64,000 bases of DNA from Bradyrhizobium elkanii WSM2783. Its GTDB lineage: Bacteria > Pseudomonadota > Alphaproteobacteria > Rhizobiales > Xanthobacteraceae. The stretch lies in assembly GCF_000472865.1 (NCBI RefSeq), contig NZ_AXAP01000044.1, positions 1-64,000 of the forward strand, in the 5' to 3' direction. A program made the translations under genes and the position numbers. This document shows, piece by piece, positions 25,346-33,893 of the stretch (positions within the stretch are counted from its first letter, which is position 1; every line of letters begins with the position of its first letter). The notes beneath the pieces are model-generated. The model worked only from the letters and a program-made list of their open reading frames with translations, did not search any database and was not told the DNA's origin.

Positions 25346-28069
25346 ATGGCAAATGAGCATCGCGACCCTGAGAAGCGACCCTCGCCGGACGCGCTCCTGG
25401 AAGCCGCCCAGCGAGAGAACGATGCGTCCGGGCGGCTGAAGATTTTCGTCGGCGCCGCTCCCGGCGTCGGCAAGACCTACGAGATGCTGCAGAGCGCGCA
25501 TGCCAAGCTCAAGGGTGGCGCCGATGTGGTGGTGGGTGTTGTCGAGACCCACGGCCGGGCTGAGACCGAGGCGCTGCTGCAGGGGCTCGAAGTAATCCCG
25601 CGCAAGCGGATCAGTTACAAGGACCAGGTGCTCGAGGAGATGGACCTGGATGCGCTGATCGCGCGCCGGCCGCAGCTTGCCATCGTCGACGAGCTCGCCC
25701 ACACCAACGCGCCCGGCAGCCGGCATCCGAAGCGCTATCTCGACGTCGAGGAACTGCTCTCCCACGGCATCGACGTCTACACCGCCGTCAACGTCCAGCA
25801 CATCGAAAGCCTCAACGACGTCGTCGCCCAGATCACGCATGTGCGGGTGCGCGAGACCGTCCCGGATTCGATCTTCGACCGCGCGGATGCAATCGAATTG
25901 ATCGACCTGCCGCCCGACGATTTGATCCAGCGATTGAAGGAGGGCAAGGTCTATGTGCCCAAGCAGGCGGAGCGGGCGCTTCAGCATTATTTCTCGCCCG
26001 GCAACCTGACCGCGCTGCGCGAACTGGCGCTGCGGCGGACGGCCGAGCGGGTCGACGAGCAGCTGCTCAACCACATGCAGGCCAATGCCATCGCCGGTCC
26101 CTGGGCCGCGGGCGAGCGCATCCTGGTCTGCGTCAGCGAGGATCCACGCGCCGCCGGCCTCGTGCGCTACGCCAAGCGGCTTGCCGATCGCCTGCACGCG
26201 CCCTGGACCGCGATCAGCATCGAAACCCGGCGCAGCCTGCAGCTCTCTGACGAGCAGCGTGACCGGCTCGCCGATACGATGCGGCTTGCCGAATCGCTTG
26301 GCGGCGAGGCGCTGACGATCCCCGCCGTGCATCGCCGCATCGCCGATGATCTGATCAGTTTCGCGCAGTCCAGCAACGTCACGCATGTCGTGATCGGCAA
26401 GTCGTCGCGCTCGCGGTGGTTCGAGATCCTGCGCGGCTCCGTGGTGCACGATCTGGTGCGGCGCGCAGGCAATATCAGCGTGCACGTGATCGCCGGCGAG
26501 GATCTGCCTACCGGCCTCGACAAAGGGCCGGCGGTGCAGACGGCGGCGCGAACCGAGCCGTTCAACCTCAGGCCTTATTTGTACTCGCTCCTGATCGTCG
26601 GCCTCGGGCTCGGCGCTGCCGAACTTGTTCACCCCCGCTTCGGTGTCGAGAACGTCGATCTGGTGTTCCTCACCGCCGTCGTCGTGGTGGCCGTGCGCTA
26701 TGGCCTGTGGCCGTCGCTGCTCACCAGCGTCGTGGCCTCGCTGTGCTACAATTTCTTCTTCCTGCCGCCGGTCTACACCTTCACGATCACCGACCCGACC
26801 AATATCGCGGCGTTCTTCTTCTTCATGCTGATCGCGCTGCTCGTCTCCAACGTCGCGGCGCGGGTGCGGGTGCAGGCCGATACCGCGATCAGCCGCGTGC
26901 GCATGACCGAGTGGCTTTACGCCTTCAGCCGCAAGCTCGCGGGCACCGCGACCCTGGACGACGTATTATGGGCGACCGCCTACCAGATCGCGCTGATGCT
27001 GAAGGTGCGCGTGGTGCTGCTGCTGCCGGAAGAGGGCTTGCTCGTCGTCAAGGCCGGCTATCCGCCGGAAGACCAGCTCGACGACGCCGATCTTGCGGCC
27101 GCGAACTGGGCCTGGTCGAACGATCGGCCGGCCGGCCGCGGCTCGGACACGTTGCCGGGCGCCAAGCGCCTGTTTTTGCCGATGCGGACCGGCCGCGGCC
27201 TGATCGGCGCCATCGGCATCGACAATGACAAGACCGGCCCGCTGCTGACGCCGGACCAGCGGCGGCTGCTGAATGCGCTGGTCGACCAGGGCGCGCTCGC
27301 GATCGAGCGCGTGCTGCTGGTCGAGGACATGGACAAGGTCAAGCGCACCGTCGAATCCGAGCGCCTGCGCTCAGCGCTCCTGACCTCGATCTCGCACGAC
27401 CTGAAGACCCCATTGGCCTCGGTACTCGGCGCCGCCTCGACCATGCGCGATCTCGGCGGCAACCTCACGGATGCGCAGAAGCACGATTTGCTCGCGACCG
27501 TGATCGACGAGTCCGAACGGCTGAACCGCTTCATCGCCAATCTGCTCGACATGACCAAGCTCGAATCCGGCGCCATCGTGCCGAACACGGCGCGGCATGA
27601 TGTCGGCGAAATTGTCGGCAGCGCGCTGCGCCGCGCCGGCAAGATCCTGGTGCGGCACAAGGTTTCGCTCGATCTCGCCGCCGATCTGCCGATGCTGGAG
27701 CTCGACGCGGTGCTGTTCGAACAGGTGCTGTTCAACCTGCTCGACAACGCGGCCAAATACGCTCCTGCCGACACCACGATCTCGATCCGCGGCCGGCGGG
27801 ATCGTGATTCGATCGTGCTGCAGGTCATGGACGAGGGCAGCGGCATTCCGCCGACCGAACTCGAAAGCATCTTCGACAAGTTCTACCGTGTGCAGAAGGG
27901 CGATCATGTCCGCCCCGGCACTGGCCTCGGTCTTGCGATCTCCCGCGGATTCGTCGAAGCCATGCATGGCACGATCTCGGCCGCCAACCGCACCGACCGG
28001 AGTGGCGCCGTGCTCACCATCCGCCTGCCGATCCCGGCGGCTACCGCTGCGCTGGATACCGCTGCATGA
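25346..28069 (+). CDS. kdpD: Sensor histidine kinase KdpD
   Basis: Membrane sensor (907 aa) for K+ limitation. The N-terminal KdpD domain has Walker A GAAPGVGKT (residues 36-44), and a UspA-like domain follows (about 255-375). Four closely spaced membrane helices lie at about 405-500 (YLYSLLIVGLGLGAAELV ... FFFFMLIALLVSNVAARV), then a GAF domain. The kinase core comes next: His684 in SISHDLKTPLASV, N-box NLLDNAAKYAP, G1 DEGSGIP and G2 GTGLGLAI. All are intact, as is the length. Its stop overlaps the kdpE start (ATGA), so the two are coupled. Confidence 0.97.
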   Translation: MANEHRDPEKRPSPDALLEAAQRENDASGRLKIFVGAAPGVGKTYEMLQSAHAKLKGGADVVVGVVETHGRAETEALLQGLEVIPRKRISYKDQVLEEMDLDALIARRPQLAIVDELAHTNAPGSRHPKRYLDVEELLSHGIDVYTAVNVQHIESLNDVVAQITHVRVRETVPDSIFDRADAIELIDLPPDDLIQRLKEGKVYVPKQAERALQHYFSPGNLTALRELALRRTAERVDEQLLNHMQANAIAGPWAAGERILVCVSEDPRAAGLVRYAKRLADRLHAPWTAISIETRRSLQLSDEQRDRLADTMRLAESLGGEALTIPAVHRRIADDLISFAQSSNVTHVVIGKSSRSRWFEILRGSVVHDLVRRAGNISVHVIAGEDLPTGLDKGPAVQTAARTEPFNLRPYLYSLLIVGLGLGAAELVHPRFGVENVDLVFLTAVVVVAVRYGLWPSLLTSVVASLCYNFFFLPPVYTFTITDPTNIAAFFFFMLIALLVSNVAARVRVQADTAISRVRMTEWLYAFSRKLAGTATLDDVLWATAYQIALMLKVRVVLLLPEEGLLVVKAGYPPEDQLDDADLAAANWAWSNDRPAGRGSDTLPGAKRLFLPMRTGRGLIGAIGIDNDKTGPLLTPDQRRLLNALVDQGALAIERVLLVEDMDKVKRTVESERLRSALLTSISHDLKTPLASVLGAASTMRDLGGNLTDAQKHDLLATVIDESERLNRFIANLLDMTKLESGAIVPNTARHDVGEIVGSALRRAGKILVRHKVSLDLAADLPMLELDAVLFEQVLFNLLDNAAKYAPADTTISIRGRRDRDSIVLQVMDEGSGIPPTELESIFDKFYRVQKGDHVRPGTGLGLAISRGFVEAMHGTISAANRTDRSGAVLTIRLPIPAATAALDTAA

Positions 28070-28755
28070 ACGCGACACCGATCAAGGTCCTGGTCATCGA
28101 TGACGAGCCGCCGATCCGCAAATTGTTGCGGATGGGGCTGAACACGCAAGGGTACGAAATTCTCGAGGCCCCCAACGGCAAGGCCGGACTGGAGATGCTC
28201 GCGCAGGGGCCCGCGCTGATCATCCTCGATCTGGGCCTGCCTGATATCCAGGGCCACGACCTCCTACGCATGATCCGCGCGCGCAACGAAAGCGTGCCGA
28301 TCGTGGTGCTATCGAGCCGCGGCGACGAGGCGGGCAAGGTGCAGGCGCTCGACCTCGGCGCCGACGATTATCTAACCAAGCCGTTCGGCATGGATGAGCT
28401 CTTGGCACGACTGCGCGCGGCGCTGCGCCATCAGTTGCAGGTGCAGGGTGAACGGCCGGTGTTTCGCACCGGTGATCTCTCGGTTGACCTCGTGCGCCGC
28501 ATCGTCAAGGTCGGCGATCGCGAGGTGAAATTGTCGCCAAAGGAATATGAGCTGCTTCGTGTGCTGGTGCAGCACGCGGGCAAGGTGCTCACACATCGTT
28601 TCCTGTTGAAGGAATTGTGGGACGAACTCACCGATGCGCAATATCTTCGCGTCTATGTGCGTCAGCTTCGGCAGAAGATCGAGGCTGATCCCGAGCGTCC
28701 GCAATTCGTGCTGACAGAGACTGGGATAGGCTATCGCTTGCGCGCGGCGGACTGA
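28066..28755 (+). CDS. kdpE: Response regulator KdpE (OmpR family)
   Basis: A 229-aa regulator with a receiver domain (acidic pair DD at 12-13, phosphoacceptor Asp55 in IILDLGLPD, conserved Lys in YLTKPFG) and a C-terminal winged helix (LSPKEYELLRVLVQHAGKVLTHR ... YLRVYVRQLRQKIE). It activates kdp transcription after phosphorylation by KdpD. The ATG lies in the 4-base overlap with kdpD. Sites at 20332 and, more tentatively, 20130 and 19249 are candidates for its binding. Confidence 0.97.
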   Translation: MNATPIKVLVIDDEPPIRKLLRMGLNTQGYEILEAPNGKAGLEMLAQGPALIILDLGLPDIQGHDLLRMIRARNESVPIVVLSSRGDEAGKVQALDLGADDYLTKPFGMDELLARLRAALRHQLQVQGERPVFRTGDLSVDLVRRIVKVGDREVKLSPKEYELLRVLVQHAGKVLTHRFLLKELWDELTDAQYLRVYVRQLRQKIEADPERPQFVLTETGIGYRLRAAD

Positions 28756-28771
28756 GGCGAGTTGCAGAGGC

Positions 28772-28796
28772 GGAACTTTTTCGGAGTGAGGAAATT
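28772..28796 (+). promoter_or_regulatory. Possible GGAAC-type (EcfG/RpoE2) promoter
   Basis: GGAAC at 28772-28776 is followed after 18 bases by TT, which meets the S. meliloti RpoE2 form GGAAC-N18/19-TT but not the stricter CGTT -10. It is 28 bases before the DUF6496 start codon. Confidence 0.3.
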
Positions 28797-28823
28797 AATC
28801 TCCCTCAACCGGGAGGAATGCCA

Positions 28824-29075
28824 ATGGCACGAAAATATTCCAGGAAAGCATCCGGCGACGTCAGGCGCGCGATGAAGAAGCGCAAGGCCGGCACGTTGAA
28901 GAGCGGCCGCTCAGGCCGCAAGGTCAAGAGCCGCAAACAGGCGATCGCGATCGGACTTTCGGAAGCGCGCGCCAAAGGCAGGAAGGTGCCGAAGAAGGCG
29001 TCGAAGAAGAAAGCTTCCAAAAAGAAAACGACGAAGAAGCGGAAGAGCAGCAAGAAGCGGAAGACGAAGCGCTAA
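28824..29075 (+). CDS. DUF6496-type basic protein
   Basis: An 83-aa very basic protein. Residues 1-55 match the DUF6496 pattern (MARKYSRKASGDVRRAMKKRK, GTLKSGRSGRKVKSRKQAIAIGLSEARAKG). The rest is an AKP/KK/TK tail like the C-terminus of histone H1 or Hc-type nucleoid proteins. ATG 28824 is preferred because GGGAGGA lies 7 bases upstream; ATG 28818 would sit too close to it. Nucleic-acid binding or compaction is an inference from the tail. It is separate from kdpE, with a possible stress promoter. Confidence 0.8.
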   Translation: MARKYSRKASGDVRRAMKKRKAGTLKSGRSGRKVKSRKQAIAIGLSEARAKGRKVPKKASKKKASKKKTTKKRKSSKKRKTKR

Positions 29076-29105
29076 CTTAAGCTCCCGCCGCTCTACCTGT
29101 TTGCT

Positions 29106-29233
29106 CCGTCGTCGTCCCTGCGAAAGCAGGGACCCATAACCACAGGGAAGGGTTGTGGTGCGAGCAAGCAGTTGGAGCGGAGCACATAACAACTCCCTGT
29201 GGTTATGGGTCCCGGGGCAAGCCCGGGACGACA
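29106..29233. repeat. Palindromic repeat between DUF6496 gene and ku
   Basis: Perfect 20-bp arms at 29129-29148 (GGGACCCATAACCACAGGGA) and 29194-29213, within outer ends GTCGTCCC (from 29109) and GGGACGAC (to 29232). It lies between convergent genes and may terminate both. This is a separate repeat class from the others in the window. Confidence 0.7.
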
Positions 29234-29306
29234 CCGGAATTGTGGAGACGGCGCCATTCCAAACCGCGACCATTTCAATGGCTGCCTGGCTCGACGGTCG
29301 CTATGA

Positions 29307-30191
29307 CTACCCCGCCTTGCGTGCACGCGCGGTCGAGCGATGCGCTTTTCGCGCTGCGCGGCGGCGGGAGGGCTGGCGGCGGGCGGTGGAATGGCTGCGC
29401 TTTTTGGCTGCCGAGCGGCCCTTCAGGCTCTGCTTCAGCGCATCCATCAGGCTGACGACGTTGCTCGGCCGCTCCTCGGGCTCCGGGGCCTCAATCGGCT
29501 TGCCGGCCGCCTTGCGTCGCACCAGTGCCTTCAGTGCATCCTCATAGTCGTCCTTGAATTTCGAGGGGTCGAAATGCGCCGCCTTGCTGTCGAGGATGTG
29601 GCCGGCGAGCTCGACCATATCCTTGGTGATCTTCGGCGTCTTGATGTCGTCGAAATAATCGGCCTCGTCGCGCAGCTCGTAGGGATAACGCAAGGTGGTG
29701 CCGAGCAGGCCCTTGCCGAGCGGCTCGATCGCCATGACGTGCTCGCGGTTGGTCAGCACGATCCGCGCCAGCGCGACGCGGTCCTGGTCCTTCATCGCGT
29801 CACGGATCACAGCGAAAGCGTCGGCGCCGGCCTTGCCGTCGGGCGCGATGTAATAGGGGTGGTTGAGATAACGCTTGTCGATCTCGTCCTTGGGCACGAA
29901 GCTTTCGATGTCGATTGTGTGGTTGCTCTCGATCTGGACGGATTCGAGCTCCTCCGGTTCGATCTCGACATATTTCCCTTTCCGTAGCTCATAGCCGCGC
30001 GCCTTCTGGTCGGCTTCGACGATGTCGCCGGTTTCGGCGTCCACCATCTGCTGCTTCAAGCGGTTGCCGGTCTCCTTGTTGATCATGTGGAAGCGGGTTT
30101 TCGCGACCGACGTCGAGGCCGGATACAGCAGCACCGGGCACGCCACTAGCGACAGCTTCAAGGTGCCTTTCCAATAGGCGCGAGGGGCCAT
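29307..30191 (-). CDS. ku: Ku protein, non-homologous end joining
   Basis: Bacterial Ku (294 aa), a homodimeric ring that binds DNA ends and recruits LigD. The N-terminus MAPRAYWKGTLKLSLVACPV is the family start; the core shows RFHMINKETGNRLKQQMVD and the block YLNHPYYIAPDGKAG. The final 50 residues form a basic extension (KKRSHSTARRQPSRRRAARK) of the kind that aids DNA threading and LigD contact. It is divergent from ligD with a 107-bp spacer that holds overlapping promoter-like elements for both. Many rhizobia have several ku genes, so other copies may exist elsewhere. Confidence 0.95.
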   Translation of the reverse strand: MAPRAYWKGTLKLSLVACPVLLYPASTSVAKTRFHMINKETGNRLKQQMVDAETGDIVEADQKARGYELRKGKYVEIEPEELESVQIESNHTIDIESFVPKDEIDKRYLNHPYYIAPDGKAGADAFAVIRDAMKDQDRVALARIVLTNREHVMAIEPLGKGLLGTTLRYPYELRDEADYFDDIKTPKITKDMVELAGHILDSKAAHFDPSKFKDDYEDALKALVRRKAAGKPIEAPEPEERPSNVVSLMDALKQSLKGRSAAKKRSHSTARRQPSRRRAARKAHRSTARARKAG

Positions 30192-30218
30192 TTCATTCTC
30201 CGGATATCTTGGAGTATG

Positions 30219-30251
30219 GGAACTTCAACCGATGCGAGGGGTTTTGGTTCC
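30219..30251. promoter_or_regulatory. Overlapping divergent GGAAC-type promoters of ku and ligD
   Basis: Plus strand: GGAAC (30219-30223), 16 bases, GGTT (30240-30243), reading toward ligD. Minus strand: GGAAC (complement of 30247-30251), 16 bases, GGTT (complement of 30227-30230), reading toward ku. Both meet GGAAC-N18-TT of RpoE2/EcfG promoters, though not the stricter CGTT. The elements share one 33-bp block, so polymerase on one core should block the other. Confidence 0.5.
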
Positions 30252-30298
30252 TGGTATATACCGCCGCAAGGCGGCGACCATTTGCGTGAGGTGCACCC

Positions 30299-32977
30299 GT
30301 GCTGCAGAGAAACCTGTCCACCTATCGCAAGAAACGCGACTTCTCCAAGACCGACGAGCCCTCCGGCGAGGTCAAGGTTGCGCCGTCCAAACAGCGCCGC
30401 TTTGTGATCCAGAAGCATGACGCCACGCGGCTGCATTACGACCTCCGACTCGAAATGGACGGGGTGTTCAAGTCGTGGGCGGTGACCAAGGGTCCCTCGC
30501 TTGATCCGCACGACAAGCGGCTTGCGGTGGAGGTCGAGGACCATCCGCTCGACTATGGCGATTTCGAAGGCACCATTCCGGAAGGCCAGTATGGCGGCGG
30601 CACGGTGATGCTGTGGGATCGCGGCTATTGGGAATCGGACGATCCCGCAGCCGGGTTCAAGAAAGGCGATCTGAAGTTCACCCTGGATGGCGACAAGCTG
30701 CATGGAAGCTGGGTGCTGGTGCGGATGCGCGGTGATCGTTTCGGCGGCAAGCGCACCAATTGGCTGCTGATCAAGCATCGTGACGAATACGCCAGCGAGG
30801 ACGGGGAAAGCATCCTCGATGAGGACCGATCCGTCGCCTCCGGCCGCACCATGGAGCAGATCGCGGCCGGCAAGGGCAGGGCGCCGAAGCCGTTCATGCT
30901 GGCGAAGAATGGTCGCGCGAAGGCGAAGGCCGATGCGGTCTGGCAGTCCAATCGGGAGGAGACCGGCGCGGCGCGTCCGAGGACGAAAGCGCCGGCGCCC
31001 AAAACGCTGGCGTCGAAGTCGCGCGCTTCCGCCAAAGCCAAAGCAAAGAAGATCGAGCCAAAGAAGGTCGAGGCGATGCCGGACTTCGTTGCACCGGAGC
31101 TCTGCACGTCCGTCGATCGTCCACCCGGCGGTGCGGGCTGGTGCCACGAGATCAAGCTCGATGGCTACCGCGTGCAATTGCGGGTCGAGGACGGCGAGGC
31201 CACGCTCAAAACCCGCAAGGGTCTGGACTGGACCGACAAGTTCGGTGCGATCGCGAAAGAAGGCGGCAAGCTGCCTGATGTGATTGTTGACGGCGAGATC
31301 GTCGGGTTGGATAAGAACGCCATACCGAATTTCTCGACGCTGCAGGCGGCGATCTCGGACGGCAAGACCGATGATCTGATCTTCTATGCCTTCGACCTGC
31401 TGTTCGCCGAGAATGAGGATCTGCGCGCGCTGCCGCTGGCCGAGCGCAAGGCGCGGCTGAAGCGGCTCCTGGAAGCACGAAAAGGCAAGGGCAAGTTGAT
31501 CCATTATGTCGAGCATTTCGAGAGCGGTGGCGATGCGGTGCTGGAGTCGGCCTGCAAATTGGAGCTTGAGGGCATCGTCTCCAAGAAGTTGGACGCGCCC
31601 TATCGCTCCGGCCGCTCCGAGCTGTGGACCAAGGCGAAATGCCGTGCTGGTCACGAGGTCGTGCTGGGCGGCTGGAAGACCACCAGCGGAAAATTCCGCT
31701 CGCTGATGGCCGGCGTCTATCGCGGCGATCATCTCGCATTCGTCGGCATTGTCGGCACCGGCTTTGGCCAGGACAAGGTCCGCCGGCTGTTGCCCGTGCT
31801 GAAGGCGCATGAATCCGACGAGAGCCCGTTCGGCGGCGAGAATGCGCCGCGCAAGGCGCGCGATATCCATTGGCTGAAGCCAGACCTCGTCGCCGAGATC
31901 GAATTTGCCGGCTGGACCGAGGGCGGCAATATCCGGCAGGCTGCGTTCAAGGGACTGCGGCAGGACAAGCCGGCCAAGGAGGTGGAGGCCGAAGAGCCGG
32001 CCAAGACCGAGATCGCCGAGCCGAAGCCGGGCAGGGCCGCGGCGAAGGCTGCGAAATCGGCTGCGGATAAATCCTCTGTTGTCATGGGCGTCGTGATCTC
32101 CAAGCCCGACAAGGAGCTGTGGCCCGACGCCTTCGACGGCGAGGGCGTGACCAAGCTCGATCTCGCGCGCTATTTCGAGACGGTCGGCGAATGGATGATC
32201 GTCCATCTCAAGGGCAGGCCGTGCTCGATCGTGCGCGCGCCTGATGGCATCAATGGCGAAAAGTTCTTCCAGCGCCATGCGATGCAGGGCATGTCGAACC
32301 TCTTGGAGCTCGCAAAGGTCTCCGGCGACCGCAAGCCCTATGTGCAGATCGATCGCATCGAGGGACTGGCGGCGGTTGCGCAGATCGGCGGGCTCGAACT
32401 GCATCCCTGGAATTGCGCGCCCGATATCTACGATACGCCGGGGCGACTGGTGTTCGATCTCGATCCCGCGCCGAACGTCGAATTCGCAGACGTCATCGAG
32501 GCCGCCAAGGACATGCGCCAGCGGCTCTCAGCGGTCGGCCTCGAGAGCTTCTGCAAAACCACCGGCGGCAAGGGCCTGCATGTCGTGGCGCCATTGCTGT
32601 ATGGCGCAAAGGACCGCGTGACCTGGAAGGAGGCCAAAGCGTTCGCGCAGGCGATCTGCCAGTGGATGGCCGATGACGACCCCGAGCAATATCTGCTCAA
32701 CATGTCGAAGAAGCTGCGCAAGGGAAAGATCTTCCTCGACTATCTGCGCAACGACCGGATGTCGACTGCGGTCGCTCCGCTGTCGCCACGCGCACGCGAA
32801 GGTGCCACCGTCTCGATGCCGCTGACTTGGGCGCAGGTGCGCGGCGATCTCGATCCGAAGAAGTACACGGTGCGCACCGTGCCGTCGCTGCTCGCGCGGA
32901 GCAAGGCCTGGGATGGCTATGACGATGCCGCCACGTCGATCAAGGCGGCGATGAAGAAGCTGGCAGCGAAGAAGTAG
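30299..32977 (+). CDS. ligD: ATP-dependent DNA ligase LigD (phosphoesterase-ligase-polymerase)
   Basis: Multidomain NHEJ enzyme (892 aa). Domain order: 3'-phosphoesterase at about 20-190 (RFVIQKHDATRLHYDLRLE, FEGTIPEGQYGGGTV); an Ala/Lys linker; ATP ligase at about 255-560 with adenylated Lys286 in EIKLDGYR and DGEIVGLD; a second Lys/Ala linker; and an AEP-type polymerase/primase at about 600-892 (LVFDLDP metal site, TTGGKGLHVVAP). This PE-Lig-Pol order is that of Pseudomonas and Agrobacterium, not the mycobacterial one. Translation starts at GTG 30299, 7 bases after GTGAGG. It is divergent from ku. The final gene end abuts two tandem repeats. Confidence 0.96.
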   Translation: MLQRNLSTYRKKRDFSKTDEPSGEVKVAPSKQRRFVIQKHDATRLHYDLRLEMDGVFKSWAVTKGPSLDPHDKRLAVEVEDHPLDYGDFEGTIPEGQYGGGTVMLWDRGYWESDDPAAGFKKGDLKFTLDGDKLHGSWVLVRMRGDRFGGKRTNWLLIKHRDEYASEDGESILDEDRSVASGRTMEQIAAGKGRAPKPFMLAKNGRAKAKADAVWQSNREETGAARPRTKAPAPKTLASKSRASAKAKAKKIEPKKVEAMPDFVAPELCTSVDRPPGGAGWCHEIKLDGYRVQLRVEDGEATLKTRKGLDWTDKFGAIAKEGGKLPDVIVDGEIVGLDKNAIPNFSTLQAAISDGKTDDLIFYAFDLLFAENEDLRALPLAERKARLKRLLEARKGKGKLIHYVEHFESGGDAVLESACKLELEGIVSKKLDAPYRSGRSELWTKAKCRAGHEVVLGGWKTTSGKFRSLMAGVYRGDHLAFVGIVGTGFGQDKVRRLLPVLKAHESDESPFGGENAPRKARDIHWLKPDLVAEIEFAGWTEGGNIRQAAFKGLRQDKPAKEVEAEEPAKTEIAEPKPGRAAAKAAKSAADKSSVVMGVVISKPDKELWPDAFDGEGVTKLDLARYFETVGEWMIVHLKGRPCSIVRAPDGINGEKFFQRHAMQGMSNLLELAKVSGDRKPYVQIDRIEGLAAVAQIGGLELHPWNCAPDIYDTPGRLVFDLDPAPNVEFADVIEAAKDMRQRLSAVGLESFCKTTGGKGLHVVAPLLYGAKDRVTWKEAKAFAQAICQWMADDDPEQYLLNMSKKLRKGKIFLDYLRNDRMSTAVAPLSPRAREGATVSMPLTWAQVRGDLDPKKYTVRTVPSLLARSKAWDGYDDAATSIKAAMKKLAAKK

Positions 32978-32986
32978 CGATGAGGT

Positions 32987-33060
32987 AGGTGGGCAAAGCG
33001 CAGCGTGCCCACCATTTCTTGCGGAGTGTGGATGGCGGGCACGCTGCGCTTTGCCTACCC
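32987..33060. repeat. Inverted repeat after ligD
   Basis: GTGGGCAAAGCGCAGCGTGC (from 32989) returns inverted as GGGCACGCTGCGCTTTGCCTACCC to 33060. The arms are about 22 bp with one mismatch and a 26-base loop. It starts 10 bases after the ligD stop, so it is a candidate terminator. This is another familiar Bradyrhizobium intergenic class. Confidence 0.65.
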
Positions 33061-33070
33061 TGCAGCCACC

Positions 33071-33175
33071 GTCGTCATGCCCCGCGAAGGCGGGGCATCC
33101 AGTATGCGGCGGCCTCTCGGCTTATGCATCGACGTCTCCGGAATACTGGATCACCCGCTTTCGCGGGTCATGACA
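33071..33175. repeat. Second palindromic repeat, tandem to the first
   Basis: GTCATGCCCCGCGAAGGCGG (33073) through ATCCAGTAT is mirrored by ATACTGGATC and CGCTTTCGCGGGTCATGAC near 33174. The inner ATCCAGTAT/ATACTGGAT arms are perfect; the outer hairpins differ in detail. It lies directly beside a different repeat class, between convergent ligD and the DUF3309 gene. Confidence 0.65.
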
Positions 33176-33189
33176 GCGGAGAAACAGCG

Positions 33190-33354
33190 TCAGATCCTCC
33201 CGAGCAATAGCAGGATCAGCAGGATGACGATCACGAGTCCGAGCCCGCCGCCGCCGTAGTAGCCGGTGCCATAGAACGGCCCGCCGCCTACGCCGCTGAA
33301 GCCGCCCAGCAGCAGGATGATCAGAATGATGAGTATGATCGTTCCAATTGACAT
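33190..33354 (-). CDS. DUF3309-type small membrane protein
   Basis: A 54-aa protein from ATG 33354, with GAGGAGAG 8 bases upstream, to TGA at 33190. The sequence is a hydrophobic helix (IGTIILIILIILLLGGF), a glycine/tyrosine loop (GGGPFYGTGYYGGGG) and a second helix (LGLVIVILLILLLLGRI), which is the DUF3309 layout. Such proteins are widespread, often stress-induced and of unknown role. It is too short for many gene finders. A perfect EcfG-type promoter precedes it, so general stress control is predicted. Confidence 0.85.
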   Translation of the reverse strand: MSIGTIILIILIILLLGGFSGVGGGPFYGTGYYGGGGLGLVIVILLILLLLGRI

Positions 33355-33410
33355 ATAAGTCTCTCCTCAGCCCGGAGGGCCTGGTTGCCGCTTCTGCCCT
33401 TCTTGAGGAA

Positions 33411-33435
33411 AACGAACCTAATTCATGAAGGTTCC
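33411..33435 (-). promoter_or_regulatory. EcfG/RpoE2-type promoter of DUF3309 gene
   Basis: On the minus strand GGAAC (complement of 33431-33435), exactly 16 bases, then CGTT (complement of 33411-33414). This is the full GGAAC-N16-CGTT consensus of alphaproteobacterial general stress promoters, ending 57 bases before the start codon. Confidence 0.75.
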
Positions 33436-33514
33436 GGCTCTCCCGCCGCACGTATCGGCCTTCTGTTTAGCTGACGTGGCACTACATGCAGTTGATCAGA
33501 GGAGGAATTTTGCA

Positions 33515-33826
33515 ATGTCTGCTCCATTGGTCGTTTCGATTCCGCATAGCCTTGGCCGCGAGGAAGCCATGCGTCGCCTGAAGACGGGACTCTCGCGCGC
33601 TGCGAACAGCGTGCCGGTGCTCAAGGTCGATGAGGAGCGCTGGGAGGACAATCGCATGGTCTTTCGCGTGCGCGCGCTCGGACAGGCCGCAACCGGTCAC
33701 GTCGATGTCAACGAAGATAATGTCAATGTGGAAGTGACATTACCCTGGCTGCTGCAACGCTTTGCCGAAGTCGCGCAAACCGCGATCCGCAATCGGGGCC
33801 GTCTGCTGCTGACCAAACGCAATTGA
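33515..33826 (+). CDS. Polyhydroxyalkanoic acid system family protein
   Basis: A 103-aa protein from ATG 33515, preceded by AGAGGAGG. It fits the PHA_gran_rgn family: IPHSLGREEAMRRLKTGL at the start, ERWEDNRMVFRVRALGQAATG in the middle, VTLPWLLQRFAEVAQTAIRNRGRLLL at the end. Members are small proteins tied by context to PHA granules or to polyketide-cyclase-like folds; the exact function is not established. No phaC/phaP neighbours are in this window. It is monocistronic. Confidence 0.8.
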   Translation: MSAPLVVSIPHSLGREEAMRRLKTGLSRAANSVPVLKVDEERWEDNRMVFRVRALGQAATGHVDVNEDNVNVEVTLPWLLQRFAEVAQTAIRNRGRLLLTKRN

Positions 33827-33860
33827 AGCGCGGCGTATCCGCAGTGAACGCTGCGCTCCC

Positions 33861-33878
33861 TCTCCCGCTTGCGGGAGA
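33861..33878. terminator. Short palindrome between convergent genes
   Basis: TCTCCCGC-tt-GCGGGAGA, flanked by further CT/AG pairs, lies between the PHA-type gene and treY. It is a half copy of the outer arm of the repeat at 3371-3525 and could act as a bidirectional terminator. Confidence 0.45.
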
Positions 33879-33893
33879 GGTGGCGTCCCTTAT

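Noticed and set aside
33474..33492. Sigma-54 promoter (TGGCAC) before the PHA-type gene
   Set aside because: The -12 GC is not at the required spacing.
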